Notes: a model not told the origin generated them from the sequence alone. 64,000 bases of DNA from CAUZJO01 sp963580245 (GCA_963580245.1 CAUZJO010000004.1:15709-79708), one strand, 5' to 3'. Numbered from the stretch's first letter, positions 9,801-18,760 are shown. Numbers and translations: made by a program.

Positions 9801-11059
9801 TCGCCGGGGTCATCAACGCCAACAAGAACAATTTCAGCGGCTATTGGATGAAGGCTTTCGACCGCTGGCATCCGGCCGGATGGATCGAATCGATTTCGAG
9901 TTGGAAGGCGTTCAAGCAGGACGACCTGATGCAGGGCACGGCCCTTTCGCAGCGCGTCAAGCAGGACCTCCAACGCCTGGTGGCCCACGTCAAGAACTAC
10001 AAGGACACGGTCGGATCGGTCGGCAAGCTCGAGTCCATTTACTCGGACTTGCGGCAGTTCGTCACCCCCGGATCGGCGTTGGAGAATAACGCCAACCTTT
10101 TCTCCGGCACCATCGAAGAGATGGAACTGAATGAGCTCGGGGCGCGGTTGCAACTCGAGGAGCCGGGCCAGGGCGGCATGACGCGGGCCGAGGCGATCGA
10201 GAGCATCGCCGAGCGCAGTTCCTCGCTCAATAGCAAGTTCAGGCCCTACCCCGACAAGGTGCGCGCGCTGCTGGGCGACCCCACCGAGCAATTCGAGCAT
10301 GAACTGGGACAATTCCTGGCCAAATGGTCCAAGGCCCTGGCCGGTAAGTTCCCGTTCGCGGTGCCCGCCGACCAGGTCGTGGTCGAAGCGGCGTCGATGG
10401 ATATCCCCCAAGTCGACGCCAAATTGCTGCGTGACTTCTATTACGGCCCCGACAGCCTGGAGGCGTTCCTCGGCAAGTACGGCCCGATCTATGAGAAATG
10501 GTCGGACAAACCGGCGAACGAGGCGGCCAAGGATTTCTTCGACCAATGCCTCAGGCTCAAGGACTATTTCCTTGACCCCGGCGTCAAAGACTACCGCAAA
10601 CTGCAACTGGAAGGGACTTACATCGGGTTCGTGGGTAAATCGACCGACGACCTGCGTCAGATCAGCGAAGTCATCCGACTACTCTTGCCGACCTCTTCCA
10701 CCGAACGCAAAGTGGCCCGCTGGCGATCTCAGGTCGAAGGCGACAAGACCGCGTTTGAATGGACCCCCGGCGACTATGGCGAGGAGGGATTCCTGGTCTT
10801 CGAGTCCAAGCTCGAACGCGGCGATCGACCCAACAAGGCGGAGTTGCGCGTGGGCGGCGACTTCTCGGTCCTGGCCTACATCGTGACCCAGGTCAACGGC
10901 GTGCCCGAGGTCGAGCGGCGCAAGTGGCCGGTCAATTTCTCGGTCCAGCCCGAAAACAGCAAACAGGATCAGCGCTACATGATCAGTTTCGTCTTCGTGT
11001 TCGAAAACAGCCTGCCGCGCCTGCCCGATTGGGGAGATGTTGCAAAGTGGACGAAATGA
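6857..11059 (+). CDS. tssM: T6SS inner-membrane protein TssM (IcmF)
   Basis: TssM spans the envelope between TssL and TssJ. The two N-terminal membrane helices (about residues 15-55), a cytoplasmic NTPase-like domain with Walker A GEPQSGKST (122-130), a third membrane helix near 432-455 (MLAVWGGAALLLLTMLFIVW), and a long periplasmic part all fit. At 1400 residues it is longer than the usual 1100-1200, the excess lying in the periplasmic half. It follows tssL by 101 bases. Confidence 0.95.
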   Translation: MLAQLANQPILYRFMAGGSMAIAVIAVIGRFFGWTIAGLLIGGLLIAAAVMWFFNKGIKLKRKKKASAFDKGLQADAGKAGHGKAEQRKAQGEIYQRWNQAVTELKRGGLNLYDLPWYLLIGEPQSGKSTTLRHSGLEFPVGTEALSGAGGTRNCDWWFTNEAVILDTAGRFTFQEKNAPDADEWKSFLKLLKKNRPACPINGVVVTIPLTSLLGDSPEEREDKARNLREKLTEIQRELEVQFPVFILLTKSDQILGFTEFFSRLGATEQRQLLGWSMHGPFIQAYDPDKFKEVFDSLYQRIHKWRNKIIGEDLSLTEVDKLYVFPEEFKSVRDPLHDYLKSVFVKTHYLPPLFFRGFYFTSGMQTGQPIAKACAQLLRRAGEGADEIVEHLQKIFERSRAFFIRDFYIEKLFPERNLVIHSEKKMKMGRKVGMLAVWGGAALLLLTMLFIVWRGIILSRGVGGIEQAAKVVKREFISDVSAARRDDPEPKETEDAAEAVKTASEFHDKSEKTVEKIGSLAPYLRDMYFLYFLQNSLRDQGQALYTQLAATEPGASADDEAINRLYRDYVRLWSLNPIWEAHALADEGRFKKAGSFKYSSMMQSGVTDKTQETFQDNLERLRDILGDKKESPNFEKYPVAIPIVPGHVNPKRNDVIRKEIEHIKDSFNPVEQDTVNRVVGRASGIRELYASAVVGLFSVPCGYPDPDTDPFTDARNSIGRIRDAIRSLDEVLAANEDLGGAMVVDEAGIKAKFLELTWVKGTLKKSEARDDLRDYILESIQEVNERFRDHAQKAKQPLEAVGDVIGGDPLGLSEGLGMAGDGLDMIEALAEAQNTMVVNVRERKPKNPDEVDQTLKEWRGNDARIAAESWATQAAGRVDLPATWQLPTLGNSVGQMVRQSDEAVHVEAWLAYMRNVQPGVLLSGSQISRASLGGDPPPGATAERVKSANDELADLAAQLSQFREGIECDNNRQRVRGRMESIAGVINANKNNFSGYWMKAFDRWHPAGWIESISSWKAFKQDDLMQGTALSQRVKQDLQRLVAHVKNYKDTVGSVGKLESIYSDLRQFVTPGSALENNANLFSGTIEEMELNELGARLQLEEPGQGGMTRAEAIESIAERSSSLNSKFRPYPDKVRALLGDPTEQFEHELGQFLAKWSKALAGKFPFAVPADQVVVEAASMDIPQVDAKLLRDFYYGPDSLEAFLGKYGPIYEKWSDKPANEAAKDFFDQCLRLKDYFLDPGVKDYRKLQLEGTYIGFVGKSTDDLRQISEVIRLLLPTSSTERKVARWRSQVEGDKTAFEWTPGDYGEEGFLVFESKLERGDRPNKAELRVGGDFSVLAYIVTQVNGVPEVERRKWPVNFSVQPENSKQDQRYMISFVFVFENSLPRLPDWGDVAKWTK

Positions 11060-11080
11060 CGGGGAAGAAGCTATGGGCAT

Positions 11081-11121
11081 TGATGGGTATTGAAAATTTG
11101 AAACGATCAATGAACCCATCA
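11081..11121. repeat. Hairpin between tssM and tagF
   Basis: TGATGGGTATTGA (11081-11093) pairs with TCAATGAACCCATCA (11107-11121) through an AT-rich loop. There is no T-run after the stem, so a classical terminator is unlikely. It may moderate expression between tssM and tagF or stabilise the message; function unknown. Confidence 0.5.
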
Positions 11122-11174
11122 AGGTTGAATCCCCGCGCCGTGCGGCTACATTAACGTCACGAAAGCAAACGCCG

Positions 11175-12146
11175 ATGGGAATGTTTCAAAGCCTTAAGGA
11201 CCGGTTCTTTTCGCGGCACGACGGGGCGATCGAGGACTTTGTGCTGGCCGCCTATGGCAAATTGCCGATCTATAAGGACTATATTATCTGGGAATGTTAC
11301 CACGGCGGGGCGGCGGAGTTTAAACAGTGGATGGATGAGACGTTCGGGTTGCAATGGGAAGAGTTCGACGGCAAGAACGCGCGCTTGGCCGGCCCCTGCC
11401 GCGCGATGCTGCTGATGCCCGGGGGGCGCAACGTCGTGGCCGTCTCGATGTGGCCATCGGCCGATGAGGGCAACATGCGCAAGTTCCCGTTCGCGCTGTT
11501 CGCGTGCTTCAATCGCGGCGAGATCGTCGGACTCGGTCTGCGCGGCGCGCTCGAGGCCCTCGATCCGGTCTGGCGGGCGCTCGAGGCCGAGTATGACCAG
11601 GTGCGCCACTGCGCCAATATCGAGGACCTCTATAGTTATTTCCAACGCTCGGCTCCCCAGGCCGAGCCGCCCGCCGAGGACCCCGCCGAAAAGGAACTGC
11701 CCCTGGCCGATTGGTTCGAGGCCATCTATCCCGGCCAGGCGGGCACCCTGCGCAAGTGGCTTGACAGCGAACTTCAGATGGCCCTGGACGCGTACCGCGG
11801 GTTCCCCGAACAGGGCGAGTCGCTCGCCGCGCGCCTCCCGATCGCGCGCGACCTGAGCTTCTCCCGACAGGCCGAGTTCTGGGAACAGCTCTTCAAGCAA
11901 AACCTCAAGCGCTGCCCCGCCATCCCCAGCGTGGTGATTGACCTAAGCGGCCAAGACGGCCCCGCCGCGATGAACCTGGCGTGGCGCGACCTCAAGCGCG
12001 AAGACGGTCGCCTGTTCGCCATGAAGTACGAAGACTACGAGCACCTTGAAAACCTCACTCCCGACGCCCCTCCGCGCGGCTCGGGCGAGGATATCGACCC
12101 CGACCTGACGATCGAAAAGTGGATCGCCGGCTTCGCGGAGCCGTAA
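11175..12146 (+). CDS. tagF: T6SS-associated regulator TagF (ImpM family)
   Basis: The N-terminus contains the TagF-type block YGKLPIYKDY, and the 323-residue body matches the TagF/ImpM family, a cytoplasmic repressor of T6SS assembly that in other bacteria works with FHA and kinase-type regulators. Its presence beside FHA and pseudokinase genes supports a threonine-phosphorylation or titration type of control. An alternative ATG lies two codons downstream. It is the last gene of the T6SS run; the next gene is on the opposite strand. Confidence 0.85.
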   Translation: MGMFQSLKDRFFSRHDGAIEDFVLAAYGKLPIYKDYIIWECYHGGAAEFKQWMDETFGLQWEEFDGKNARLAGPCRAMLLMPGGRNVVAVSMWPSADEGNMRKFPFALFACFNRGEIVGLGLRGALEALDPVWRALEAEYDQVRHCANIEDLYSYFQRSAPQAEPPAEDPAEKELPLADWFEAIYPGQAGTLRKWLDSELQMALDAYRGFPEQGESLAARLPIARDLSFSRQAEFWEQLFKQNLKRCPAIPSVVIDLSGQDGPAAMNLAWRDLKREDGRLFAMKYEDYEHLENLTPDAPPRGSGEDIDPDLTIEKWIAGFAEP

Positions 12147-12165
12147 TCTTTCGCGGTCAGGTCGA

Positions 12166-12774
12166 TCACCAGTCATCTTCGCGAAGGTCGATCATGACGA
12201 GACCGGTCGCGAAATCGAGGATTTCATAAGGGTCCAGCCCGATGTCGAACCCTACGATCATCAGCTGCGCGCCCGCCCCAAACTCCGTCGGTGAATAACC
12301 CGGACCCATGCCCGCGCCCGTTGCGACGTCGGCGACGCTGACCTGGACGCCGTTATAACTCTCCAGACCGGCGGGCAGTCTGGGAATCCGGCGCATGCGC
12401 GGACCCGGCAGCCCGGCATAGACGCCGGCATAAGTCCCGATGAAACCGCTGGCGGCCTTCGTCGCGCGGGCACCGACGGCGATGCCCGGTCCGAGCCTGG
12501 CGCGCAGACGGAATACGTCGACGACATCCAAGATTCGGTTCGGCGCATAGAAAACAAAGCGGTGCAGGACGCCCGGCCCATTATCCTCCGACCCCGAGTT
12601 CGGCGCCGCTTGGGTGGCCGCGCCTTCAGGGTTGCCGGGGGCCTGCCGGCTGACGGTCGCGCATCCGCCGGCCGCCAAGGCCAACGGCAAGAGCAGGACC
12701 AGTCCATTAAGGCAGACACACCGGGCCTTTGACCCGCGATAACCATTGAGTTCTTCACGTTCATGGATGTACAT
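12166..12774 (-). CDS. Uncharacterised lipoprotein
   Basis: The start at 12774 is preceded by GGAGG at good distance; an ATG at 12801 would add nine residues without a ribosome site. A signal peptide ends in the lipobox ALAAGGC. The mature part has a low-complexity Ala/Pro/Gly linker, then a globular region starting near NRILDVVDVFRLRARLG and continuing in Gly-rich strands. That layout suggests a small beta-rich envelope protein. I do not recognise the family. It converges on tagF, with 19 bases between the stops. Confidence 0.75.
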   Translation of the reverse strand: MYIHEREELNGYRGSKARCVCLNGLVLLLPLALAAGGCATVSRQAPGNPEGAATQAAPNSGSEDNGPGVLHRFVFYAPNRILDVVDVFRLRARLGPGIAVGARATKAASGFIGTYAGVYAGLPGPRMRRIPRLPAGLESYNGVQVSVADVATGAGMGPGYSPTEFGAGAQLMIVGFDIGLDPYEILDFATGLVMIDLREDDW

Positions 12775-13023
12775 ATTCGACCTCCGACCATTTTGTTGCA
12801 ACGAAACACAATCATGTCGCCATTTTATTTTCTATCTTTTTTTGCTGTCCGAAAGGTTCGCGAAGGCCAAGTCAGCGCGGATCACTTCAATGTCCAGCGC
12901 CGCAGAGCCGAGATCGACATTTTGAGGTTGTCGAAGGATTAAAGATCGTGGTTTGCTAAACGTGGGTTTCTCACGTCATGAAGCGAAAATTAAGGTTTCC
13001 AGCAATAGGTGAAGGATGGACGG

Positions 13024-13317
13024 ATGAATTCGAAACCGCCGCGGCCTAGCGGCTTGCATGAACGACCGAGCTTCTTCCTTGACACCACGCCCGAGGCATT
13101 GCACGCTTATTATGGGGTCATTTGGCGGATGACGCCCGAGGAGAGACTGAGCGTCGGCCTGCGGCTCGGCCGCCGGATGCGCGCGCTGAGCGAAGCGGCC
13201 GTCCGCATGCGCCTTCCCGACTACAATGACAAGCAGGTCCGCCTGGCCGTCATTCGGCTGCGGCTGGGCAGGGAGCTGTTCGAGAGAGCCTATCCGGGGA
13301 TCGAGATCAAACCCTAA
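13024..13317 (+). CDS. Small protein paired with a nucleotidyltransferase-like gene
   Basis: The protein has 97 residues from the ATG at 13024 (an in-frame GTG at 13009 is possible). It has a MTPEERLSVGLRLGRRM block and ends LGRELFERAYPG. Short proteins with an EERL helix and this C-terminal pattern are often encoded directly before AbiEii-like nucleotidyltransferases in environmental genomes; this is from memory. Its stop overlaps the next ATG by one base (TAATG), which implies coupled translation. Function unknown; a toxin-antitoxin-like partner is a reasonable guess. Confidence 0.6.
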   Translation: MNSKPPRPSGLHERPSFFLDTTPEALHAYYGVIWRMTPEERLSVGLRLGRRMRALSEAAVRMRLPDYNDKQVRLAVIRLRLGRELFERAYPGIEIKP

Positions 13318-13928
13318 TGGAAGGGGTCGACTTACTTCGTGAGATAACTCGCGCATTGGATGAAGTGGGATTACCATACATGGTCACGGGGTCGGTTGGT
13401 TGCATGCTCCATGGCGAACCGCGGGCGACTTACGACATCGGCATCGTGATTGACCCAACTCCCGAACAGCGCTCCGCGATGCTCGAAGCGCTTGACCGTG
13501 ACTGGATCGTCTTCGCCGACGCCGCTCGCGAGGCCCTGCGGAACCGATCGATGTTCAACGTCATCAATCAAGCCGGCGCCGAGAAGGTGGACTTCATCAT
13601 TCGCCGAGATCGTGAATACAGCAAGATGGAATTCTCCCGCCGCGTCAGCGCAACGCTATTGGGCACCGAGATTTCAGTCGTCTCGCCCGAGGATTCGATC
13701 TTGAGCAAACTCGAATGGGCCAAGAAGGGGGACTCCGAAAGACAGTTTCGCGATGCGGTCGGCGTGGCGGTAACGCAGACGGGGCGACTCGATTTCGATT
13801 ACATGCGTCGGTGGGCGGGCACCTTGGGGCTATCGGACGAGCTTTCGCGTTTGCTTCGACGGACGAGCGAGATGGGTGAGGACAGAGGGGGCGGAACGCC
13901 GCATGACGCGGGTAACCCGAAACTCTGA
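13317..13928 (+). CDS. Nucleotidyltransferase-fold protein with altered active site
   Basis: The core YMVTGSVGCMLHGEPRAT (residues about 20-37) and the following YDIGIVID match the nucleotidyltransferase fold used by AbiEii/MNT-type toxins. The family's metal-binding pair DxD (usually DID) reads DIG here, so the second Asp is missing and catalysis may be lost. A later SPEDSILSKLEWAKKGDSER block is the usual helical part of these proteins. It is coupled to the small upstream gene. It may be an inactive or repurposed enzyme. Confidence 0.65.
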   Translation: MEGVDLLREITRALDEVGLPYMVTGSVGCMLHGEPRATYDIGIVIDPTPEQRSAMLEALDRDWIVFADAAREALRNRSMFNVINQAGAEKVDFIIRRDREYSKMEFSRRVSATLLGTEISVVSPEDSILSKLEWAKKGDSERQFRDAVGVAVTQTGRLDFDYMRRWAGTLGLSDELSRLLRRTSEMGEDRGGGTPHDAGNPKL

Positions 13929-13943
13929 GAGGTGAGGTCTTTC

Positions 13944-14141
13944 ATGCCTGGAAAATCACCGGTCGATCCATTCGCGATAGACAAAACGGCCCTGTCCCTA
14001 TCTTCACTCGATGAAGAAGGCGATGAAAAAGCCTACTGGCTCGCGCGGACACCCGCGAAGCGACTGGCCGCCATGGAATTGATGAGGCAAATCCTTTATG
14101 GCTACGATCCGGCTACCACCCGACTTCAAAGAGTTCTTTAA
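13944..14141 (+). CDS. Small protein of nucleotidyltransferase cassettes
   Basis: 65 residues from the ATG at 13944, which follows a GAGGTGAGG stretch. The C-terminal part RTPAKRLAAMELMRQILYGY, then DPATTRLQRVL, matches a widespread small-protein family that I recall directly in front of a second type of nucleotidyltransferase gene. Here only a fragment of that partner remains (14107-14177), so this protein appears orphaned. Confidence 0.6.
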   Translation: MPGKSPVDPFAIDKTALSLSSLDEEGDEKAYWLARTPAKRLAAMELMRQILYGYDPATTRLQRVL

Positions 14142-14177
14142 ATTGTTGAACGCAAGCGAAATTGAGTACCTGGTAAA
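14107..14177 (+). pseudogene. 5' fragment of a nucleotidyltransferase gene
   Basis: In the frame starting at 14107 (ATC where ATG would be expected) the bases read RLPPDFKEFFKLLNASEIEY followed by LV. This is the typical N-terminus of the nucleotidyltransferase that normally follows the small gene at 13944; the next residues should be a GGYAVAFHG-like block. Instead the sequence runs straight into the sulfatase ATG at 14178. The rest of the gene has been lost, and the junction marks the edge of the sulfatase island. Confidence 0.6.
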
Positions 14178-15902
14178 ATGCAAAGACGCGACTTCCTAAA
14201 ACACCTGGGTGGGGGCGCGACGCTGGCGGCGATGCCGGGGATCGTCGACGCCACGAGCCGTCGCGAGAAGCCCAACATCTTCATGATCTTCTCTGATGAC
14301 CTGACCAAGCGCGATCTTGGGTTCTACGGCAACGAGATCGTTCGCACGCCGCGGATCGACCGGTTCGCCGCCGAGGGCATGCGGTTTGATAATATGTTCA
14401 CGCCCTGCCCGATGTGCGCCCCGAGCCGTTCGTCGTTGTTCACGGGGCTCTATCCGGTCCGCCACGGGGCACATCCCAACTGGAGCGAATTGAAACCGGG
14501 CATCAAAACGTTGCCCCATTACATGTCGCGGCTCGGTTACCGGGTGATCCTGCTGGGGAAGAAACACATCAAGCCCGAGGAGAGTTACCCGTTCGAGTTC
14601 TATGATGACGACATGTCGGCGTTGGGCCCCGGCGCAGACCTCAAACGGATCCTGGCCGATCCCGGCGATAAGCCCCTTTGCATCATCATGGTCAAGTTCC
14701 ACGCCCATTACGGTTGGTTCCATAACAAGCACAACTACGATCCGGAGGCGGTGGACCTGCCGCCGTACCTCGTTGACACGCCCGAGACGCGCCAACTGCG
14801 CGCAAACTACTACTCCTATATCGAGGACGTGGATATCGCCGTCGGCCGGGTCCTCGACCTGCTCGAAGAACGCGGCATGAAGGATAACACGCTCACGATC
14901 TGGACCGCGGACCACGGGACGCAATGGCCACATGAACGTCAAAATATCTATGACGCGGCGCTCCATTGCCCGTTTATCGCCCGCTGGCCGGGGCATATCC
15001 CGCCGGGTTCGGCGACCGACGCGCTTGTCGATTACGTCGATATTCTGCCGACGTTTATCGAAGCGGCGGGCGGGGAGGTCGATGCGGTGATCGAGGAGGG
15101 AGGCGGCCAGACGTTCGACGGACGGAGTTTCCTCGGTTTGCTGCATGAGGAAAACGGAGAGCATCATGTCGCCGTCTTCGGCTGCGTGACGTGGGGCGTG
15201 ATCGAAGCCTATCCGATGCGTTCGGTCCGCACCAAGACGCACAAGTACATCCGCAACATCGATTCACATTTCCGGTTCCCCACCGTCTGGGCGCTCGACA
15301 TGCCGCGCCACGAAATGATGAACACGGTATGGAAATCGTGGGAGGCGAAGGCGAAGACCGATCCGTTCGCGGCCGAGCGCGTGCGCGCCGAACTCTTTCG
15401 GCCGCCCGAGGAACTCTACGATATCCGCCGGGATCCGCACGAGTTGCATAACCTGGCCGAAGACCCGGACCACGCCGACGTTCTGGATGAGATGCGAGAG
15501 CGACTCGAGGTCTGGATGCGACAACAGGGCGACGCCGGTGACTCGGCCTATCACAAAGACGCGGGCAAGCAGAGTTTCTTGGACGAGGTCTACTGTCGTC
15601 GCCGGGTCGTCAACGTCAAGATGATGCCGCTGGGCGCGGCGGGCGGGATGCACGACAAGGTGCGCGTCGAACTGACCAGCCCCGTGTGGACGGCCAGGAT
15701 TCATTATACGCTCGACGGAACCGAACCAACCGAGGTATCCTCACTGTATCGGGGACCCTTCGAGCTGGACCCGCCCGCAACGATCAAAGCGCGTGGTTTT
15801 TGGGACAGCGGGTCGACGCCGGTCCAGGTAACTGAATTCACGGGCGTCGATTTCCGCTTTCTCTATGAGCAGACGCACCTGAAACCCCTTTTCTGGCCGT
15901 GA
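14178..15902 (+). CDS. Tat-exported Cys-type sulfatase
   Basis: A twin-arginine signal (QRRDFLKHLGGGATLAA) is followed by the alkaline-phosphatase/sulfatase core PNIFMIFSDDL. The motif C80-A-P-S-R84 is the site where Cys is converted to formylglycine, so the enzyme should hydrolyse sulfate esters in the periplasm or outside. The C-terminal piece at about 490-550 (VWTARIHYTLDGTEPTE) is a chitobiase/hexosaminidase-type Ig-like domain often found at the end of such enzymes. Substrate unknown; the GH127-like neighbours suggest a sulfated glycan. Confidence 0.9.
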   Translation: MQRRDFLKHLGGGATLAAMPGIVDATSRREKPNIFMIFSDDLTKRDLGFYGNEIVRTPRIDRFAAEGMRFDNMFTPCPMCAPSRSSLFTGLYPVRHGAHPNWSELKPGIKTLPHYMSRLGYRVILLGKKHIKPEESYPFEFYDDDMSALGPGADLKRILADPGDKPLCIIMVKFHAHYGWFHNKHNYDPEAVDLPPYLVDTPETRQLRANYYSYIEDVDIAVGRVLDLLEERGMKDNTLTIWTADHGTQWPHERQNIYDAALHCPFIARWPGHIPPGSATDALVDYVDILPTFIEAAGGEVDAVIEEGGGQTFDGRSFLGLLHEENGEHHVAVFGCVTWGVIEAYPMRSVRTKTHKYIRNIDSHFRFPTVWALDMPRHEMMNTVWKSWEAKAKTDPFAAERVRAELFRPPEELYDIRRDPHELHNLAEDPDHADVLDEMRERLEVWMRQQGDAGDSAYHKDAGKQSFLDEVYCRRRVVNVKMMPLGAAGGMHDKVRVELTSPVWTARIHYTLDGTEPTEVSSLYRGPFELDPPATIKARGFWDSGSTPVQVTEFTGVDFRFLYEQTHLKPLFWP

Positions 15903-15970
15903 CGCAGGTGGGCCGGATGGTCGCGAGCAAGCGCCGACTCTAAAAAGAATCCATAGCGGGGAGTGTGAGA

Positions 15971-17935
15971 ATGCAAGACCGCAGGACCTTTCTGAAGACG
16001 AGCGCCGCGATAACGACCGCCGCCGCGGGGTGGCTCGCGACCGGCTGCGGCTCACGACTGGGCGTGTCGGCGCCTGAAGCCCCGGCGTCGGCGCCCGACA
16101 CGCTGGACCTGGCCGAGCACGGGCGGCTGGCGATCAACGGCATGCTCGGGACGCTCGACCCCGCCGTCGACTTCGAGGCCGTGTTCCTCAACATCCTCGA
16201 CGTCCACCCCGTTTACATGCTGCATTGGAGCACGATGGTCAGCGGCGTGATGCCTAAGTATATCGAGGCCCTGCCGATGCTGCGCCTGATGTCGGGCAGC
16301 GATCAGGACCGGGATATCGAGGGCGGTTTTATCAACGCGATGACGCGCAACGCCGCCGGCGACGGCCTGGTTTACGACCGCGCCGACACCGGCCGGCCCT
16401 GGAACGTCGGCGTTTACTACGGCAAGCCCGATTGGAACGAGGACTACGCCAACATGGCTGGCAACGGACGCCTGCTGGCCGGGTTTACGTTTTGGCATCA
16501 GGTCACCGGCGAGGACGTCTGGAAAGACCGCGCGCGCAAGACCGCCGAGCGGTTGCGTGAGTTGGTTTGCACTGAAGGGGATTACGCGTATTACCCCAAC
16601 CCCGGCCTGGGCAATGACTTCAGCTACCCGCGCGTCTCGGGCTGGACGACCGACAAGCCCCCGGAACGCGCCAACGAGGGCTTCGAGGGGGCCACGCTCT
16701 TTTACCTGTTCCAGCCCGTGCGCGGGTTCACGCGCTATTACCAGATGAGCGGCGATGAGCGGTTCTTGGAGCTGTCGCGCAAGTTCGTGAACTTCGGCAT
16801 GCAAGATAAATTCTGGGGCGGCCGACAAGATCCGAACCCCACGGCCGGGGCCGAACGCGGCCATTTCGCCGGCCACTTCCACGGCACGTTGGCCGCCCTG
16901 CGCGGCATCCTCGACTACGCCGTCATCGCCAACGACCATCGCGTCAAGTTGATGGCGCGCGACGCCTACGAGTGGGCGCGCCAGATGGGGATTCACCGGC
17001 TGGGCTTGTTCCCGCACGACGGCGAATGGGTCGAGGGCTGCACGCTGGGCGACATGATCGGCCTGGCGGTGGCGCTGACCGACGCCGGGTTGGGCGATTA
17101 CTGGGACGACGTCGAGATGGTCGCCCGCAACGGCCTCATCTGCGCCCAGGCGACCGACCTCGATGAACTCAACCGCGTCGCGGAGGAAGGCAAAGACCGC
17201 CCCCGCGATGCCGATTGGGGCGGGCATTTCGATACACGGTTCAGGGCAAACAACAAAGGTGTCCTCCCCGGTCAGGAAATCCACGAACGCGCCATGGAGC
17301 GCACGGTCGGGGCGTTCGGCCACGTCTGGGGCGCGCGTTACCAGATTCCGCAGATGATGAGCTGCTGCGTCGCCAATTGCAGTCAGGGACTCTATTTCGC
17401 CTGGGAGGGCATCGTGCGGCGTGACGGCGACGGGGCGGCCGTCAACATGTGGCTCAACCGCCGCTCGCCGTGGGTCGACGTGTGGAGTTGGCTGCCGTAC
17501 GAAGGCAAACTTATGATCCAAAACAAGGGGATGCGGCGCATCGCGGTGCGCGCGCCGAGCTGGGCGCGCCGGCACGAAATCCGCTGCGGTCTGAACGGGA
17601 CCGAGGTCCAGCCCGAATGGATCGGCAACCGGATGATTTTCAGCGGCCTCAAGGGGAACGAACAACTGGTCGTCGAAACGCCCATCAAGCTCGATCGCGG
17701 CGAATACACGATGGTCAACCTGAACAACCCCGCCGAGTCCAAAGAGCGCTACGCCTGTGAGTTCAAAGGCCACACGGCACTCAGTGCCGTCCGCACCCAG
17801 GCCGGAACGCACGCCGAGGACTTCAACTGGTACCGCCTCTTCCGCCGCGACCCCATGCGCGCCAACCAAGCCCCCCTGAGACCCACGCCCGGCTACGTCC
17901 ATCCGGAAAAGCTGGTGCGCTGGGGTGTTGTGTAA
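15971..17935 (+). CDS. GH127-like glycoside hydrolase (beta-L-arabinofuranosidase family), Tat-exported
   Basis: A Tat-type signal (DRRTFLKTSAAITTAAAG) precedes an alpha/alpha-barrel-type body. GH127 enzymes (former DUF1680) use a Zn-bound cysteine nucleophile; in HypBA1 the ligands are Glu338, Cys340, Cys417 and Cys418. Here E355-G-C357 and C465-C466 (CCVANC) give the same E-x-C and CC layout. A beta-sandwich-like C-terminus follows. Arabinofuranosidase activity is not proved; related families act on other sugars. An in-frame GTG at 15965 is an alternative start. A paralogue lies at 18847. Confidence 0.78.
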   Translation: MQDRRTFLKTSAAITTAAAGWLATGCGSRLGVSAPEAPASAPDTLDLAEHGRLAINGMLGTLDPAVDFEAVFLNILDVHPVYMLHWSTMVSGVMPKYIEALPMLRLMSGSDQDRDIEGGFINAMTRNAAGDGLVYDRADTGRPWNVGVYYGKPDWNEDYANMAGNGRLLAGFTFWHQVTGEDVWKDRARKTAERLRELVCTEGDYAYYPNPGLGNDFSYPRVSGWTTDKPPERANEGFEGATLFYLFQPVRGFTRYYQMSGDERFLELSRKFVNFGMQDKFWGGRQDPNPTAGAERGHFAGHFHGTLAALRGILDYAVIANDHRVKLMARDAYEWARQMGIHRLGLFPHDGEWVEGCTLGDMIGLAVALTDAGLGDYWDDVEMVARNGLICAQATDLDELNRVAEEGKDRPRDADWGGHFDTRFRANNKGVLPGQEIHERAMERTVGAFGHVWGARYQIPQMMSCCVANCSQGLYFAWEGIVRRDGDGAAVNMWLNRRSPWVDVWSWLPYEGKLMIQNKGMRRIAVRAPSWARRHEIRCGLNGTEVQPEWIGNRMIFSGLKGNEQLVVETPIKLDRGEYTMVNLNNPAESKERYACEFKGHTALSAVRTQAGTHAEDFNWYRLFRRDPMRANQAPLRPTPGYVHPEKLVRWGVV

Positions 17936-17963
17936 TCCACACCGATCGCGATAGTAATGGGAG

Positions 17964-18760
17964 ATGAAACATATGCATAAATTCAACCGCCGTTCATTCA
18001 TCAGGCAGGCCACCGCCGCGGGCGGGACGATAGCACTGGGACCGCTGGCGGGGGGCCTGACGGGGGGCACGGGCTCGAAGGGCGGAGCGAAACCGCCGAA
18101 CATTCTTTTTCTTTATACGGATCAACAGCACTGGGATACGATCGACGCCTATGGTGAGCCGATATTTCCGGGCCTGACGCCGAACCTGGACCGGCTGGCA
18201 AGTGAGGGGGTTCTCTTCCGGCACGCGTTCACGAATCAGCCCGTGTGCGGACCGGCGAGGGCATGTCTCCAGACCGGGCGCTACGCCACGGAGACCGGTT
18301 GTTACACGAACGATGTCGCTCTGCCGACCGACGAAAAAACCATGGCGCATTACCTTTCGGCAGGAGGATACGAGGTTGGCTACATGGGAAAACTGCATCT
18401 GGCCTCACAATACACATATGGCGTTTGGCCGGAGAAGGGTTATGGACCGGCGGATGAATACCTGAATACGCCGGACACGCGGAATCTGCTGGATGCACCG
18501 ATGCCGCCCGAATTTCGTTGCGGTTACAGGGATTTCTGGCTCGCCACCGATTCGCTTGAGTATTCGACTCGTCCTTACCATGGCCACATGTACGACGGCG
18601 ATGGGAACAAGCGCGAGTATCACGACCATTACCGCGTTGATGCGCAGACCGACTGGCTGATCCATCATTGGCCGAAGTGCGCACGCGGTTGGCAGTGATC
18701 CTCAAGCGCAAAATGACCGAGATCGGCGAGCCGGAACCACAAATCCATCCTTCCACTTGA
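17964..18760 (+). pseudogene. Sulfatase pseudogene with internal deletion
   Basis: The first 230 codons encode a Tat signal (NRRSFIRQATAAGG), the sulfatase core NILFLYTDQQ and the formylglycine site C95-G-P-A-R99. The frame then closes at 18698 after 244 residues, about half the normal length. In another frame, bases 18671-18760 read AEVRTRLAVILKRKMTEIG and then EPEPQIHPST, a typical sulfatase C-terminus. The middle (about 200 residues) has therefore been deleted and the frame shifted near 18660-18670. The protein would lack the second half of its active site. Confidence 0.8.

Noticed and set aside
12844..12942. Open plus-strand stretch of 32 codons ending KD-stop before the gene at 13024
   Set aside because: No start codon or ribosome site, and no family I recognise; may be a gene remnant but unsupported.
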